Assembly: GCF_046630445.1 (NCBI RefSeq)
Contig: NC_092338.1
Coordinates: forward strand, 337,551,001 to 337,615,000
From: Rutidosis leptorrhynchoides
Lineage: Eukaryota; Streptophyta; Magnoliopsida; Asterales; Asteraceae
Direction of reading: 5' to 3'
Length of the DNA stretch: 64,000 nt
The position numbers were made by a program, and so were the translations under genes. The notes beneath the pieces were generated by a model, which saw only the letters and a program-made list of their open reading frames with translations, did not search any database and was not told the DNA's origin. Positions 22,788 through 35,600 of this stretch are shown here, in pieces (the stretch's first letter is position 1; every line of letters begins with the position of its first letter).

Positions 22788-25700
22788 TGTAGTGACCCGA
22801 ACTTTTCCATGTTTATATATATTAATTGAGATTGATATTTACATGATTAAATGTTTCCAACATGTTAAGCAATCAAACTTGTTAAGACTTGATTAATTGA
22901 AATATGTTTCATATAGACAATTGACCACCCAAGTTGACTGGTGATTCACGAACGTTAAAACTTGTAAAAACTATATGATGACATATATATGGATATATAT
23001 ATAGTTAACATGATACTATGATAAGTAAACATATCATTAAGTATATTAACAATGAACTACATATGTAAAAACAAGACTACTAACTTAATGATTTTTAAAC
23101 GAGACATATATGTAACGATTATCGTTGTAAAGACATTTAATGTATATATATCATATTAAGAGATATTCATACATGATAATATCATGATAATATAATAATT
23201 TAAAATCTCATTTGATATTATAAACATTGGGTTAACAACATTTAACAAGATCGTTAACCTAAAGGTTTCAAAACAACACTTACATGTAACGACTAACGAT
23301 GACTTAACGACTCAGTTAAAATGTATATACATGTAGTGTTTTAATATGTATTTATACACTTTTGAAAGACTTAAATACAATTATCAAAATACTTCTACTT
23401 AACAAAAATGCTTACAATTACATCCTCGTTCAGTTTCATCAACAATTCTACTCGTATGCACCCGTATTCGTACTCGTACAATACACAGCTTTTAGATGTA
23501 TGTACTATTGGTATATACACTCCAATGATCAGCTCTTAGCAGCCCATGTGAGTCACCTAACACATGTGGGAACCATCATTTGGCAACTAGCATGAAATAT
23601 CTCATAAAATTACAAAAATATGAGTAATCATTCATGACTTATTTACATGAAAACAAAATTACATATCCTTTATATCTAATCCATACACCAACGACCAAAA
23701 ACACCTACAAACACTTTCATTCTTCAATTTTATTCATCTAATTGATCTCTCTCAAGTTCTATCTTCAAGTTCTAAGTGTTCTTCATAAATTCCAAAAGTT
23801 CTAGTTTCATAAAATCAAGAATACTTTCAAGTTTGCTAGCTCACTTCCAATATTGTAAGGTGATCATCCAACCTCAAGAAATCTTTGTTTCTTACAGTAG
23901 GTTATCATTCTAATACAAGGTAATAATCATATTCAAACTTTGGTTCAATTTCTATAACTATAACAATCTTATTTCAAGTGATGATCTTACTTGAACTTGT
24001 TTTCGTGTCATGATTCTGCTTCAAGAACTTCGAGCCATCCAAGGATCCATTGAAGCTAGATCCATTTTTCTCTTTTCCAGTAGGTTTATCCAAGGAACTT
24101 AAGGTAGTAATGATGTTCATAACATCATTCGATTCATACATATAAAGCTATCTTATTCGAAGGTTTAAACTTGTAATCACTAGAACATAGTTTAGTTAAT
24201 TCTAAACTTGTTCGCAAACAAAAGTTAATCCTTCTAACTTGACTTTTAAAATCAACTAAACACATGTTCTATATCTATATGATATGCTAACTTAATGATT
24301 TAAAACCTGGAAACACGGAAAACACCGTAAAACCGGATTTACGCCGTCGTAGTAACACCGCGGGCTGTTTTGGGTTAGTTAATTAAAAACTATGATAAAC
24401 TTTGATTTTAAAGTTGTTATTCTGAGAAAATTATTTTTATTATGAACATGAAACTATATCCAAAAATTATGATTAAACTCAAAGTGGAAGTATGTTTTCT
24501 AAAATGGTCATCTAGACGTCGTTCTTTCGACTGAAATGACTACCTTTACAAAAACGACTTGTAACTTATTTTTACGACTATAAACCTATACTTTTCTGTT
24601 TAGATTCATAAAATATAGTTCAATATGAAACCATAGCAATTTGATTCACTCAAAACGGATTTAAAATGAAGAAGTTATGGGTAAAACAAGATTGGATAAT
24701 TTTTCTCATTTTAGCTACGTGAAAATTGGTAACAAATCTATTCCAACCATAACTTAATCAACTTGTATTGTATATTATGTAATCTTGAGATACCATAGAC
24801 ACGTATACAATGTTTTGACCTATCATGTCGACACATCTATATATATTTCGGAACAACCATAGACACTCTATATGTGAATGTTGGAGTTAGCTATACAGGG
24901 TTGAGGTTGATTCCAAAATATATATAGTTTGAGTTGTGATCAATACTGAGATACGTATACACTGGGTCGTGGATTGATTCAAGATAATATTTATAGATTT
25001 ATTTCTGTGCATCTAACTGTGGACAACTAGTTGTAGGTTACTAACGAGGACAGCTGACTTAATAAACTTAAAACATCAAAATATATTAAAAGTGTTGTAA
25101 ATATATTTTGAACATACTTTGATATATATGTATATATTGTTATAGGTTCGTGAATCAACCAGTGGCCAAGTCTTACTTCCCGACGAAGTAAAAATCTGTG
25201 AAAGTGAGTTATAGTCCCACTTTTAAAATCTAATATTTTTGGGATGAGAATACATGCAGGTTTTATAAATGATTTACAAAATAGACACAAGTACGTGAAA
25301 CTACATTCTATGGTTGAATTATCGAAATCGAATATGCCCTTTTTTATTAAGTCTGGTAATCTAAGAATTAGGGATCAGACACCCTAATTGACACGAATCC
25401 TAAAGATAGATCTATTGGGCCTAACAAACCCCATCCAAAGTACCGGATGCTTTAGTACTTCGAAATTTATATCATATCCGAAGGGTGTCCCGGAATGATG
25501 GGGATATTCTTATATATGCATCTTGTTAATATCGGTTACCAGGTGTTCACCATATGAATGATTTTTATCTCTATGTATGGGATGTGTATTGAAATATGAA
25601 ATCTTGTGGTCTATTGTTACGATTTGATATATATAGGTTAAACCTATAACTCACCAACATTTTTGTTGACGTTTAAAGCATGTTTATTCTCAGGTGAATA

Positions 25701-26035
25701 TTAAGAGCTTCCGCTGTTGCATACTAAAATAAGGACAAGATTTGGAGTCCATGTTTGTATGATATTGTGTAAAAACTGCATTCAAGAAACTGATTTCGAT
25801 GTAACATATTTGTATTGTAAACCATTATGTAATGGTAGTGTAAACAGGATATTTTAGATTATCATTATTTGATAATCTACGTAAAGCTTTTTAAACCTTT
25901 ATTTATGAAATAAAGGTTATGGTTTGTTTTAAAAATGAATGCAGTGTTTGAAAAATGTCTCATATAGAGGTCAAAACCTCGCAACGAAATCAATTAATAT
26001 GGAACGTTTTTAATCAATAAGAACGGGACATTTCA
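22788..26035 (+). repeat. Element D 5' LTR (3248 bp)
   Basis: It opens TGTAGTGACCCGAAC and closes GGGACATTTCA, next to the PBS. A TATA-like TTTATATCTAATCC lies near 23668, followed by a CT-rich stretch, which is the best candidate promoter and start region. Confidence 0.95.
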
Positions 26036-26037
26036 GT

Positions 26038-26049
26038 TGGTATCCGAGC
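26038..26049 (+). promoter_or_regulatory. Element D primer-binding site with one mismatch
   Basis: TGGTATCCGAGC differs from the iMet-type site of A, B and C by one base (CCG for CAG). The mismatch is near the middle, so priming may be weakened but not necessarily lost. Confidence 0.88.
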
Positions 26050-26244
26050 GTTGGTCTTAGAGAACCAGAATTTTTCATTAGTGTGTCTTATCGAGTTTGT
26101 TAGGATGCATTAGTGAGTCTGGACTTCGACCGTGTTTACTTGAAAAATGATTGCTTAACAAATTTTGTTGGAAACTATATATTTTTAACATGTGAATATT
26201 ATGTGATATATTAATCTCTTAACGCGTTTGATATTATGTGATAG

Positions 26245-26859
26245 ATGTCTACCTCTAGAACAAGTCCCATTGACTCACCTAATAATAATGAAGAGTCAAA
26301 TGTAAATTGGAATGATTCGTGGACTGATTCACAAGTTCCCGAAGAGGAACCGGAAGAAGAGTCGGAACCGGAAGAAGAATCGGAACCGGAAGAAGAATCG
26401 GAACTGGATGAAGAAATAGAACCGGTGGGGGAAATAATAAAACGGTTAAGTAAAAGAAAATCCTCAACCAACCGACCAAGGTTAATTATGGTCAATGGTG
26501 TTTCCGCCAAGGAAGCAAAATATTGGGAGGATTACCAATTCTCCGATGAATCGGATTCCGACGAGAATTCCGATGATGTTATAGAAATTACCCCAACTGA
26601 ATTTAAAAAGGCAAAAGAAAATAATAAGGGAAAAGGCATAAAAATAGAGAAATCTAATTCCAACCCCGATGAACTTTATATGTATCGTCAACGCCCGAAG
26701 TCCTTAAGTTGTAACAATGACCCGGGAACCTCTAAACCACCAGGTTTTTCTAAACCAATGTGGACAACGACGGCTCGTATTAGGGGAACATCATATATCC
26801 CTAGAAACTTGGCAAAACGAACCAAAACCGAAGAAGAAGAAACGAGCGAGTCAGAATAA
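26245..26859 (+). CDS. Acidic accessory ORF of element D (204 aa)
   Basis: This is the first ORF after the leader, equal in length to the B copy. It shows Glu/Pro/Ser repeats (residues 32-60), a basic cluster IIKRLSKRKSS (around 65-75), a second acidic patch (SDESDSDENSDD) and a Lys-rich middle (KAKENNKGKGIKIEK). No known domain is seen. The composition would suit a nuclear or nucleic-acid/chaperone-associated protein, but that is speculation. The start at 26245 is the first ATG of the frame and is shared with B. The F-box ORF follows after 136 bases. Confidence 0.7.
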   Translation: MSTSRTSPIDSPNNNEESNVNWNDSWTDSQVPEEEPEEESEPEEESEPEEESELDEEIEPVGEIIKRLSKRKSSTNRPRLIMVNGVSAKEAKYWEDYQFSDESDSDENSDDVIEITPTEFKKAKENNKGKGIKIEKSNSNPDELYMYRQRPKSLSCNNDPGTSKPPGFSKPMWTTTARIRGTSYIPRNLAKRTKTEEEETSESE

Positions 26860-26995
26860 GATAGTTGTATTCGTGTGGTGTAATATATGTAATATAGTGT
26901 TCGTATGCTTTATGATATATGTAAAAATTGCTTGTATTAATAAGTATTTTTTTATGAATCTAACTCTTGTCTATTTTACAGTTTAAAAACACAAA

Positions 26996-27679
26996 ATGGA
27001 TAGACAACCCAATATTTTAAGAGACCTACCCGGAGACATGATTGATGAAATCTTGTCTAGAGTCGGCCAGAATTCCTCGGCACAACTATTTAAGGCGAGA
27101 TCAGTTTGTAAGACATTCGAAGAACGTTCCAAGAATGTCTTGGTTTATAAGAGACTTTCGTTTGAAAGATGGGGGATATCACATTGGGAAACCCATAAGT
27201 TACGATGTGTTTACTTTGACGCATATATTGCGGGGAATCCAAATGCTATTTTACGCAACGGGTTAAGAAATTATTTTGACTCAATATATCCGAATATTGG
27301 ACTTCGTGATTTAGAAAAAGCGGCTAACATGCAACATAAAGAAGCATGTTATGCTTACGGATTAGTAATGTTCGCTTCTCACCAAAGTGAGAACAAGAAC
27401 ATCGGGCTACAACTATTAAACAAAACGTTTCCACAAGTGACGGAGTCGGTAATTGGGGTAAGAAATGAGGTTTTTAGATTATTACGGGACTGTTGGACAT
27501 TACGTAACCCTCGTCCCTTTGACGACGTTACAACACGCTGTCTTATCAATGGCCATAACGGTTATGTTGCACAAGACCAAGGATGGGAAGTAGTCCTAGT
27601 AAAACCAGAATGCATGACTTGTTTCTGGACGTATGAATTACGTGTCTTTATTGCCTTTGCTGAACGACTTGTGTACTAG
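26996..27679 (+). CDS. F-box protein carried by element D (227 aa)
   Basis: F-box proteins are the substrate-recruiting subunits of SCF ubiquitin ligases and bind SKP1 through the F-box. Here the F-box occupies about residues 5-50 (NILRDLPGDMIDEILSRV, then a conserved Cys-Lys and Glu-Arg). A SEL1/TPR-like helical region follows (DLEKAANMQHKEACYAYGLV, about residues 105-125), and the C-terminus carries paired Cys and Trp (PECMTCFWTYEL). The overall order matches the At1g67623/At2g35280-like plant F-box family (from memory). The ATG has a good context (CACAAAATGG). The ORF ends 306 bases before gag and lies in the element's sense direction. The same ORF is intact in B, so it is a stable part of this retrotransposon lineage and not a chance neighbour. 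It was probably captured from a host mRNA, since no intron is seen. Its role for the element is unknown. Confidence 0.88.
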   Translation: MDRQPNILRDLPGDMIDEILSRVGQNSSAQLFKARSVCKTFEERSKNVLVYKRLSFERWGISHWETHKLRCVYFDAYIAGNPNAILRNGLRNYFDSIYPNIGLRDLEKAANMQHKEACYAYGLVMFASHQSENKNIGLQLLNKTFPQVTESVIGVRNEVFRLLRDCWTLRNPRPFDDVTTRCLINGHNGYVAQDQGWEVVLVKPECMTCFWTYELRVFIAFAERLVY

Positions 27680-27868
27680 CTAGAATTATCTTCACAACTA
27701 TCTTGTATCAAAGTTATTGTGTGCTATATTTCATGCTTTATGTAAAATAAGCGGTATTGTAAGTTTGTAAAATATTGTATAAAAGTTTGAACGCGAAATA
27801 TTATTATAATCAGTTTTTCATATAGAATTGTAGTAGTTGAATTGTATATTAGCTACTAAGTATGAACT

Positions 27869-27889
27869 TAACGGGTAGGTACTACCCGA
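27869..27889 (+). promoter_or_regulatory. Internal polypurine-like motif, element D
   Basis: TTAACGGGTAGGTACTACCCG lies about 95 bases before the gag-pol ORF. It repeats the motif directly in front of the 3' LTR (TTAACGGGAAGGTAC) and can also fold as a CGGGTAG/CTACCCG hairpin. Confidence 0.55.
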
Positions 27890-27984
27890 ATTTAAACTTA
27901 TAAAACGCTAATATGAAGAAAAAGCTTTTATAAATGAGTTCATATTATGCTACGAAATACTATTAACTACTCTTAATATTCTGT

Positions 27985-30900
27985 ATGATTAACTTGTTCC
28001 ATTTAACTATTTTGAAGGAAATGGCACCGACTACTCGACACACCGTGAATATGAATGAAGAGGAATTCCGTACTTTCCTAGCTTCAAACATAGCCGCAGT
28101 ACAGGCTGCGCTACATACCAACAATAACCTTGGACCTAGCAGTACAGGAAATCGTGTAGGATGCACCTACAAAGAATTCACTGCCTGCAAACCTTTGGAA
28201 TTTGATGGAACCGAAGGACCGATCGGATTGAAACGGTGGACCGAGAAGGTCGAATCGGTGTTTGCCATAAGTAAGTGTACTGAAGAGGACAAAGTAAAGT
28301 GCGCTACGCATACCTTCACAGGTTCTGCGTTAACATGGTGGAATACCTATCTAGAGCAAGTGGGACAAGACGATGCGTACGCACTACCGTGGTCAGCATT
28401 CAAGCACTTGATGAACGAGAAGTACCGTCCCAGAACCGAGGTCAATAAGCTCAAGACAGAACTTAGAGGGTTACGAACCCAAGGATTAGATATTACCACG
28501 TACGAAAGACGATTCACAGAATTGTGCCTATTGTGTCCGGGAGCATTCGAAGATGAGGAAGAGAAGATCGACGCGTTTGTGAAAGGATTACCGGAAAGAA
28601 TCCAAGAAGATATAAGTTCACACGAGCCCGCCTCCATACAACAGGCATGTAGAATGGCTCACAAACTCGTGAACCAAATTGAAGAAAGAATTAAAGAACA
28701 GACTGCTAAAGAGGCCAATGTGAAGCAAGTCAAAAGAAAGTGGGAGGAAAACGGTGATAAGAATCACCAATACAACAACAACAGCAATTACAACAATAAT
28801 CGCAACAATTATCCCAACAATCGCAACATCAATCGCAACTACAACAAACGGCCCAACAACAACAACAACAACAATAACAACAGCAACTACAACAATCATC
28901 CCAACAACAATAATAACCGCAACAACAACAACAATCAGAAGCAGCTATGCCAAAGGTGTGAAAAGAATCACTCGGGGTTCTGCACCAAATTTTGCAACAA
29001 GTGTAAAAGAAATGGTCACAGCGCGGCGAAGTGTGAGGTCTACGGACCAGGGGTTAATAGAACGAAAGGAACAAATGGTGTCGGAACGAGTAATGGCGGA
29101 GCAAGTAGTGTCGAAGCAAGTTATGCCAATGTAGTTTGTTATAAATATGGAAAACCGGGCCACATTATTAGAAATTGCCCGAACCAGGAGAACACGAATG
29201 GACAAGGCCGTGGAAGAGTTTTCAATATTAATGCGGCAGAGGCACAGGAAGACCCGGAGCTTGTTACGGGTACGTTTCTTATTGACAATAAATCTGCTTA
29301 CGTTTTATTTGATTCGGGTGCGGATAGAAGCTATATGAGTAGAGATTTTTGTGCTAAATTAAGTTGTCCATTGACGCCTTTGGATAGTAAATTTTTACTC
29401 GAATTAGCAAATGGTAAATTAATTTCAGCAGATAATATATGTCGGAATCGAGAAATTAAACTGGTTAGCGAAACATTTAAGATTGATTTGATACCAGTAG
29501 AGTTAGGGAGTTTTGATGTGATAATCGGTATGGACTGGTTGAAAGAAGTGAAAGCGGAGATCGTTTGTTACAAAAATGCAATTCACATTATACGAGAAAA
29601 AGGAAAACCCTTAATGGTGTACGGAGAAAAGGGCAACACGAAGCTACATCTTATTAGTAATTTGAAGGCACAAAAACTAATAAGAAAAGGTTGCTATGCT
29701 GTTCTAGCACACGTCGAGAAAGTACAAACTGAAGAAAAGAGCATCAATGATGTTCCCGTCGCAAAAGAATTTCCTGATGTATTTCCGAAAGAATTACCGG
29801 GATTACCCCCACATCGATCCGTTGAATTTCAAATAGATCTTGTACCAGGAGCTGCACCAATAGCTCGTGCTCCTTACAGACTCGCACCCAGCGAGATGAA
29901 AGAACTACAAAGCCAATTACAAGAACTTTTAGAGCGTGGTTTCATTCGACCAAGCACATCACCGTGGGGAGCTCCTGTTTTGTTTGTCAAGAAGAAAGAT
30001 GGTACATTCAGGTTGTGTATCGACTACCGAGAGTTGAACAAACTTACCATCAAGAACCGCTACCCACTACCGAGAATCGATGACTTATTTGATCAACTAC
30101 AAGGCTCGTCTGTTTATTCAAAGATTGACTTACGTTCCGGGTATCATCAAATGCGGGTGAAAGAAGATGATATTCCAAAGACTGCTTTCAGAACACGTTA
30201 CGGTCATTACGAGTTTATGGTCATGCCGTTTGGTTTAACTAATGCACCAGCTGTGTTCATGGACCTTATGAACCGAGTGTGTGGACCATACCTTGACAAG
30301 TTTGTCATTGTTTTCATTGATGACATACTTATTTACTCAAAGAATGACCAAGAACACGGTGAACATTTGAGAAAGGTGTTAGAAGTATTGAGGAAGGAAG
30401 AATTGTACGCTAAGTTTTCAAAGTGTGCATTTTGGTTGGAAGAAGTTCAATTCCTCGGTCACATAGTGAACAAAGAAGGTATTAAGGTGGATCCGGCAAA
30501 GATAGAAACTGTTGAAAAGTGGGAAACCCCGAAAACTCCGAAACACATACGCCAGTTTTTAGGACTAGCTGGTTACTACAGAAGGTTCATCCAAGACTTT
30601 TCCAGAATAGCAAAACCCTTGACTGCATTAACGCATAAAGGGAAGAAATTTGAATGGAATGATGAACAAGAGAAAGCGTTTCAGTTATTGAAGAAAAAGC
30701 TAACTACGGCACCTATATTGTCATTGCCTGAAGGGAATGATGATTTTGTGATTTATTGTGATGCATCAAAGCAAGGTCTCGGTTGTGTATTAATGCAACG
30801 AACGAAGGTGATTGCTTATGCGTCTAGACAATTGAAGATTCACGAACAAAATTATACGACGCATGATTTGGAATTAGGCGCGGTTGTTTTTGCATTAAAG

Positions 30901-32598
30901 ACTTGGAGGCACTACTTATATGGGGTCAAAAGTATTATATATACCGACCACAAAAGTCTTCAACACATATTTAATCAGAAACAACTGAATATGAGGCAGC
31001 GTAGGTGGATTGAATTATTGAATGATTACGACTTTGAGATTCGTTACCACCCGGGGAAGGCAAATGTGGTAGCCGATGCCTTGAGCAGGAAGGACAGAGA
31101 ACCCATTCGAGTAAAATCTATGAATATAATGATTCATAATAACATTACTACTCAAATAAAGGAGGCGCAACAAGGAGTTTTAAAAGAGGGAAATTTAAAG
31201 GATGAAATACCCAAAGGATCGGAGAAGCATCTTAATATTCGGGAAGACGGAACCCGGTATAGGGCTGAAAGGATTTGGGTACCAAAATTTGGAGATATGA
31301 GAGAAATGGTACTTAGAGAAGCTCATAAAACCAGATACTCAATACATCCTGGAACGGGGAAGATGTACAAGGATCTCAAGAAACATTTTTGGTGGCCGGG
31401 TATGAAAGCCGATGTTGCTAAATACGTAGGAGAATGTTTGACGTGTTCTAAGGTCAAAGCTGAGCATCAGAAACCATCAGGTCTACTTCAACAACCCGAA
31501 ATCCCGGAATGGAAATGGGAAAACATTACCATGGATTTCATCACTAAATTGCCAAGGACTGCAAGTGGTTTTGATACAATTTGGGTAATAGTTGACCGTC
31601 TCACCAAATCAGCACACTTCTTGCCAATAAGAGAAGATGACAAGATGGAGAAGTTAGCACGACTGTATTTGAAGGAAGTCATCTCCAGACATGGAATACC
31701 AATCTCTATTATCTCTGATAGGGATGGCAGATTTATTTCAAGATTCTGGCAGACATTACAGCAAGCATTAGGAACTCGTCTAGACATGAGTACTGCCTAT
31801 CATCCACAAACTGATGGGCAGAGTGAAAGGACGATACAAATGCTTGAAGACATGCTACGAGCATGTGTTATTGATTTCGGAAACAGTTGGGATCGACATC
31901 TACCGTTAGCAGAATTTTCCTACAACAACAGCTACCATTCAAGCATTGAGATGGCGCCGTTTGAAGCACTTTATGGTAGAAAGTGCAGGTCTCCGATTTG
32001 TTGGAGTGAAGTGGGGGATAGACATATTACGGGTCCGGAGATTATACAAGAAACTACCGAGAAGATCATCCAAATTCAACAATGGTTGAAAACCGCCCAA
32101 AGTCGACAAAAGAGCTACGCTGACATTAAAAGAAAAGATATAGAATTTGAAATTGGAGAGATGGTCATGCTCAAAGTTGCACCTTGGAAAGGCGTTGTTC
32201 GATTTGGTAAACGAGGGAAATTAAATCCAAGGTATATTGGACCATTCAAGATTATTGATCGTATCGGACCAGTAGCTTACCGACTAGAGTTACCTCAACA
32301 ACTCGCGACTGTACATAACACTTTCCACGTCTCGAATTTAAAGAAATGTTTTGCTAAAGAAGATCTCACTATTCCGTTAGATGAAATCCAAATCAACGAA
32401 AAACTTCAATTCATCGAAGAACCCGTCGAAATAATGGATCGTGAGGTTAAAAGACTTAAGCAAAACAAGATACCAATTGTTAAGGTTCGATGGAATTCTC
32501 GTAGAGGACCCGAGTTCACCTGGGAGCGTGAAGATCAGATGAAGAAGAAATACCCGCATCTATTTCCAGAAGATTCGTCAACACCTTCAACAGCTTAA
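27985..32598 (+). CDS. gag-pol: Gag-Pol polyprotein of element D (1537 aa, uninterrupted)
   Basis: A single open frame for all retrotransposition functions. It contains capsid-like gag (about 60-250) and an Asn-rich linker (260-318). Zinc knuckles follow: [14 protein letters not shown] near 336 is canonical, while the next, [14 protein letters not shown] near 385, has Tyr for its second Cys. The retropepsin motif LFDSGADRS is near 440. RT spans about 610-850 with catalytic FIDDIL near 777. RNase H has [10 protein letters not shown] near 923. Integrase has an HHCC region (HPGTGK...CLTCSKVK, 1121-1158) and DDE residues in MDFITKL (1183), ISDRDGRF (1243) and DGQSERT (near 1280). A chromodomain-like tail ([15 protein letters not shown]...FTWERED) covers about 1478-1525. 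The start may be Met13 (28021, MAPTTRHT). No stop or frameshift occurs, so the element is potentially active. Gag and Pol being in one frame is usual for this lineage. Confidence 0.97.
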   Translation: MINLFHLTILKEMAPTTRHTVNMNEEEFRTFLASNIAAVQAALHTNNNLGPSSTGNRVGCTYKEFTACKPLEFDGTEGPIGLKRWTEKVESVFAISKCTEEDKVKCATHTFTGSALTWWNTYLEQVGQDDAYALPWSAFKHLMNEKYRPRTEVNKLKTELRGLRTQGLDITTYERRFTELCLLCPGAFEDEEEKIDAFVKGLPERIQEDISSHEPASIQQACRMAHKLVNQIEERIKEQTAKEANVKQVKRKWEENGDKNHQYNNNSNYNNNRNNYPNNRNINRNYNKRPNNNNNNNNNSNYNNHPNNNNNRNNNNNQKQLCQRCEKNHSGFCTKFCNKCKRNGHSAAKCEVYGPGVNRTKGTNGVGTSNGGASSVEASYANVVCYKYGKPGHIIRNCPNQENTNGQGRGRVFNINAAEAQEDPELVTGTFLIDNKSAYVLFDSGADRSYMSRDFCAKLSCPLTPLDSKFLLELANGKLISADNICRNREIKLVSETFKIDLIPVELGSFDVIIGMDWLKEVKAEIVCYKNAIHIIREKGKPLMVYGEKGNTKLHLISNLKAQKLIRKGCYAVLAHVEKVQTEEKSINDVPVAKEFPDVFPKELPGLPPHRSVEFQIDLVPGAAPIARAPYRLAPSEMKELQSQLQELLERGFIRPSTSPWGAPVLFVKKKDGTFRLCIDYRELNKLTIKNRYPLPRIDDLFDQLQGSSVYSKIDLRSGYHQMRVKEDDIPKTAFRTRYGHYEFMVMPFGLTNAPAVFMDLMNRVCGPYLDKFVIVFIDDILIYSKNDQEHGEHLRKVLEVLRKEELYAKFSKCAFWLEEVQFLGHIVNKEGIKVDPAKIETVEKWETPKTPKHIRQFLGLAGYYRRFIQDFSRIAKPLTALTHKGKKFEWNDEQEKAFQLLKKKLTTAPILSLPEGNDDFVIYCDASKQGLGCVLMQRTKVIAYASRQLKIHEQNYTTHDLELGAVVFALKTWRHYLYGVKSIIYTDHKSLQHIFNQKQLNMRQRRWIELLNDYDFEIRYHPGKANVVADALSRKDREPIRVKSMNIMIHNNITTQIKEAQQGVLKEGNLKDEIPKGSEKHLNIREDGTRYRAERIWVPKFGDMREMVLREAHKTRYSIHPGTGKMYKDLKKHFWWPGMKADVAKYVGECLTCSKVKAEHQKPSGLLQQPEIPEWKWENITMDFITKLPRTASGFDTIWVIVDRLTKSAHFLPIREDDKMEKLARLYLKEVISRHGIPISIISDRDGRFISRFWQTLQQALGTRLDMSTAYHPQTDGQSERTIQMLEDMLRACVIDFGNSWDRHLPLAEFSYNNSYHSSIEMAPFEALYGRKCRSPICWSEVGDRHITGPEIIQETTEKIIQIQQWLKTAQSRQKSYADIKRKDIEFEIGEMVMLKVAPWKGVVRFGKRGKLNPRYIGPFKIIDRIGPVAYRLELPQQLATVHNTFHVSNLKKCFAKEDLTIPLDEIQINEKLQFIEEPVEIMDREVKRLKQNKIPIVKVRWNSRRGPEFTWEREDQMKKKYPHLFPEDSSTPSTA

Positions 32599-32633
32599 AA
32601 TTTCGGGACGAAATTTATTTAACGGGAAGGTAC
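32599..32633 (+). promoter_or_regulatory. Element D polypurine tract region
   Basis: The inverted repeat AAATTTCGGGACGAAATTT begins at the gag-pol stop codon and is followed by TTAACGGGAAGGTAC, then the TG of the 3' LTR. It is the plus-strand priming region. Confidence 0.8.
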
Positions 32634-35600
32634 TGTAGTGACCCGAACTTTTTCATGTTTATATATATTAATTGAGATTGATATTTACATGATTAAATGT
32701 TTCCAACATGTTAAGCAATCAAACTTGTTAAGACTTGATTAATTGAAATATGTTTCATATAGACAATTGACCACCCAAGTTGACCGGTGATTCACGAACG
32801 TTAAAACTTGTAAAAACTATATGATGACATATATATGGATATATATATAGTTAACATGATACTATGATAAGTAAACATATCATTAAGTATATTAACAATG
32901 AACTACATATGTAAAAACAAGACTACTAACTTAATGATTTTTAAACGAGACATATATGTAACGATTATCGTTGTAAAGACATTTAATGTATATATATATA
33001 TATCATATTAAGAGATATTCATACATGATAATATCATGATAATATAATAATTTAAAATCTCATTTGATATTATAAACATTGGGTTAACAACATTTAACAA
33101 GATCGTTAACCTAATGGTTTCAAAACAACACTTACATGTAACGACTAACGATGACTTAACGACTCAGTTAAAATGTATATACATGTAGTGTTTTAATATG
33201 TATTTATACACTTTTGAAAGACTTAAATACACTTATCAAAATACTTCTACTTAACAAAAATGCTTACAATTACATCCTCGTTCAGTTTCATCAACAATTC
33301 TACTCGTATGCACCCGTATTCGTACTCGTACAATACACAGCTTTTAGATGTATGTACTATTGGTATATACACTCCAATGATCAGCTCTTAGCAGCCCATG
33401 TGAGTCACCTAACACATGTGGGAACCATCATTTGACAACTAGCATGAAATATCTCATAAAATTACAAAAATATGAGTAATCATTCATGACTTATTTACAT
33501 GAAAACAAAATTACATATCCTTTATATCTAATCCATACACCAACGACCAAAAACACCTACAAACACTTTCATTCTTCAATTTTCTTCATCTAATTGATCT
33601 CTCTCAAGTTCTATCTTCAAGTTCTAAGTGTTCTTCATAAATTCCAAAAGTTCTAGTTTCATAAAATCAAGAATACTTTCAAGTTTGCTAGCTCACTTCC
33701 AATCTTGTAAGGTGATCATCCAACCTCAAGAAATCTTTGTTTATTACAGTAGGTTATCATTCTAATACAAGGTAATAATCATATTCAAACTTTGGTTCAA
33801 TTTCTATAACTATAACAATCTTATTTCAAGTGATGATCTTACTTGAACTTATTTTCGTGTCATGATTCTGCTTCAAGAACTTCGAGCCATCCAAGGATCC
33901 ATTGAAGCTAGATCCATTTTTCTCTTTTCTAGTAGGTTTATCCAAGGAACTTAAGGTAGTAATGATGTTCATAACATCATTCGATTCATACATATAAAGC
34001 TATCTTATTCGAAGGTTTAAACTTGTAATCACTAGAACATAGTTTAGTTAATTCTAAACTTGTTCGCAAACAAAAGTTAATCCTTCTAACTTGACTTTTA
34101 AAATCAACTAAACACATGTTCTATATCTATATGATATGCTAACTTAATGATTTAAAACCTGGAAACACGAAAAACACCGTAAAACCGGATTTACGCCGTC
34201 GTAGTAACACCGCGGGCTGTTTTGGGTTAGTTAATTAAAAACTATGATAAACTTTGATTTTAAAGTTGTTATTCTGAGAAAATGATTTTTATTATGAACA
34301 TAAAACTATATCCAAAAATTATGATTAAACTCAAAGTGGAAGTATGTTTTCTAAAATGGTCATCTAGACGTCGTTCTTTCGACTGAAATGACTACCTTTA
34401 CAAAAACGACTTGTAACTTATTTTTCCGACTATAAACCTATACTTTTCTGTTTAGATTCATAAAATAGAGTTCAATATGAAACCATAGCAATTTGATTCA
34501 CTCAAAACGGATTTAAAATGAAGAAGTTATGGGTAAAACAAGATTGGATAATTTTTCTCATTTTAGCTACGTGAAAATTGGTAACAAATCTATTCCAACC
34601 ATAACTTAATCAACTTGTATTGTATATTATGTAATCTTGAGATACCATAGACACGTATACAATGTTTCGACCTATCATGTCGACACATCTATATATATTT
34701 CGGAACAACCATAGACACTCTATATGTGAATGTTGGAGTTAGCTATACAGGGTTGAGGTTGATTCCAAAATATATATAGTTTGAGTTGTGATCAATACTG
34801 AGATACGTATACACTGGGTCGTGGATTGATTCAAGATAATATTTATAGATTTATTTCTGTGCATCTAACTGTGGACAACTAGTTGTAGGTTACTAACGAG
34901 GACAGCTGACTTAATAAACTTAAAACATCAAAATATATTAAAAGTGTTGTAAATATATTTTGAACATACTTTGATATATATGTATATATTGTTATAGGTT
35001 CGTGAATCAACCAGTGGCCAAGTCTTACTTCCCGACGAAGTAAAAATCTGTGAAAGTGAGTTATAGTCCCACTTTTAAAATCTAATATTTTTGGGATGAG
35101 AATACATGCAGGTTTTATAAATGATTTACAAAATAGACACAAGTACGTGAAACTACATTCTATGGTTGAATTATCGAAATCGAATATGCCCCTTTTTATT
35201 AAGTCTGGTAATCTAAGAATTAGGGAACAGACACCCTAATTGACGCGAATCCTAAAGATAGATCTATTGGGCCTAACAAACCCCATCCAAAGTACCGGAT
35301 GCTTTAGTACTTCGAAATTTATATCATATCCGAAGGGTGTCCCGGAATGATGGGGATATTCTTATATATGCATCTTGTTAATGTCGGTTACCAGGTGTTC
35401 ACCATATGAATGATTTTTATCTCTATGTATGGGATGTGTATTGAAATATGAAATCTTGTGGTCTATTGTTACGATTTGATATATATAGGTTAAACCTATA
35501 ACTCACCAACATTTTTGTTGACGTTTAAAGCATATTTATTCTCAGGTGAATATTAAGAGCTTCCGCTGTTGCATACTAAAATAAGGACAAGATTTGGAGT

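Noticed and set aside
23362..23595. 77-aa frame also present at 14536-14769 (minus) and 33214-33435
   Set aside because: Three copies of the same LTR. One is altered at its end and there is no sign of coding beyond LTR homology.
25027..25290. 87-aa frame repeated at 12841 and 34879
   Set aside because: Within LTRs of B and D; conservation equals that of surrounding non-coding LTR sequence.
26211..26510. Ser-rich antisense frame, also at 11619-11918
   Set aside because: Shadow of the acidic ORF's Glu/Pro/Ser repeats.
26996..27679. F-box ORF as an ordinary host gene
   Set aside because: It lies inside the LTR-bounded element and is found in the same slot in B; no host gene structure around it.
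28618..28899. Val/Ile-rich minus-strand frame that looks like a membrane protein
   Set aside because: It is the antisense of the Asn-rich linker codons in gag.
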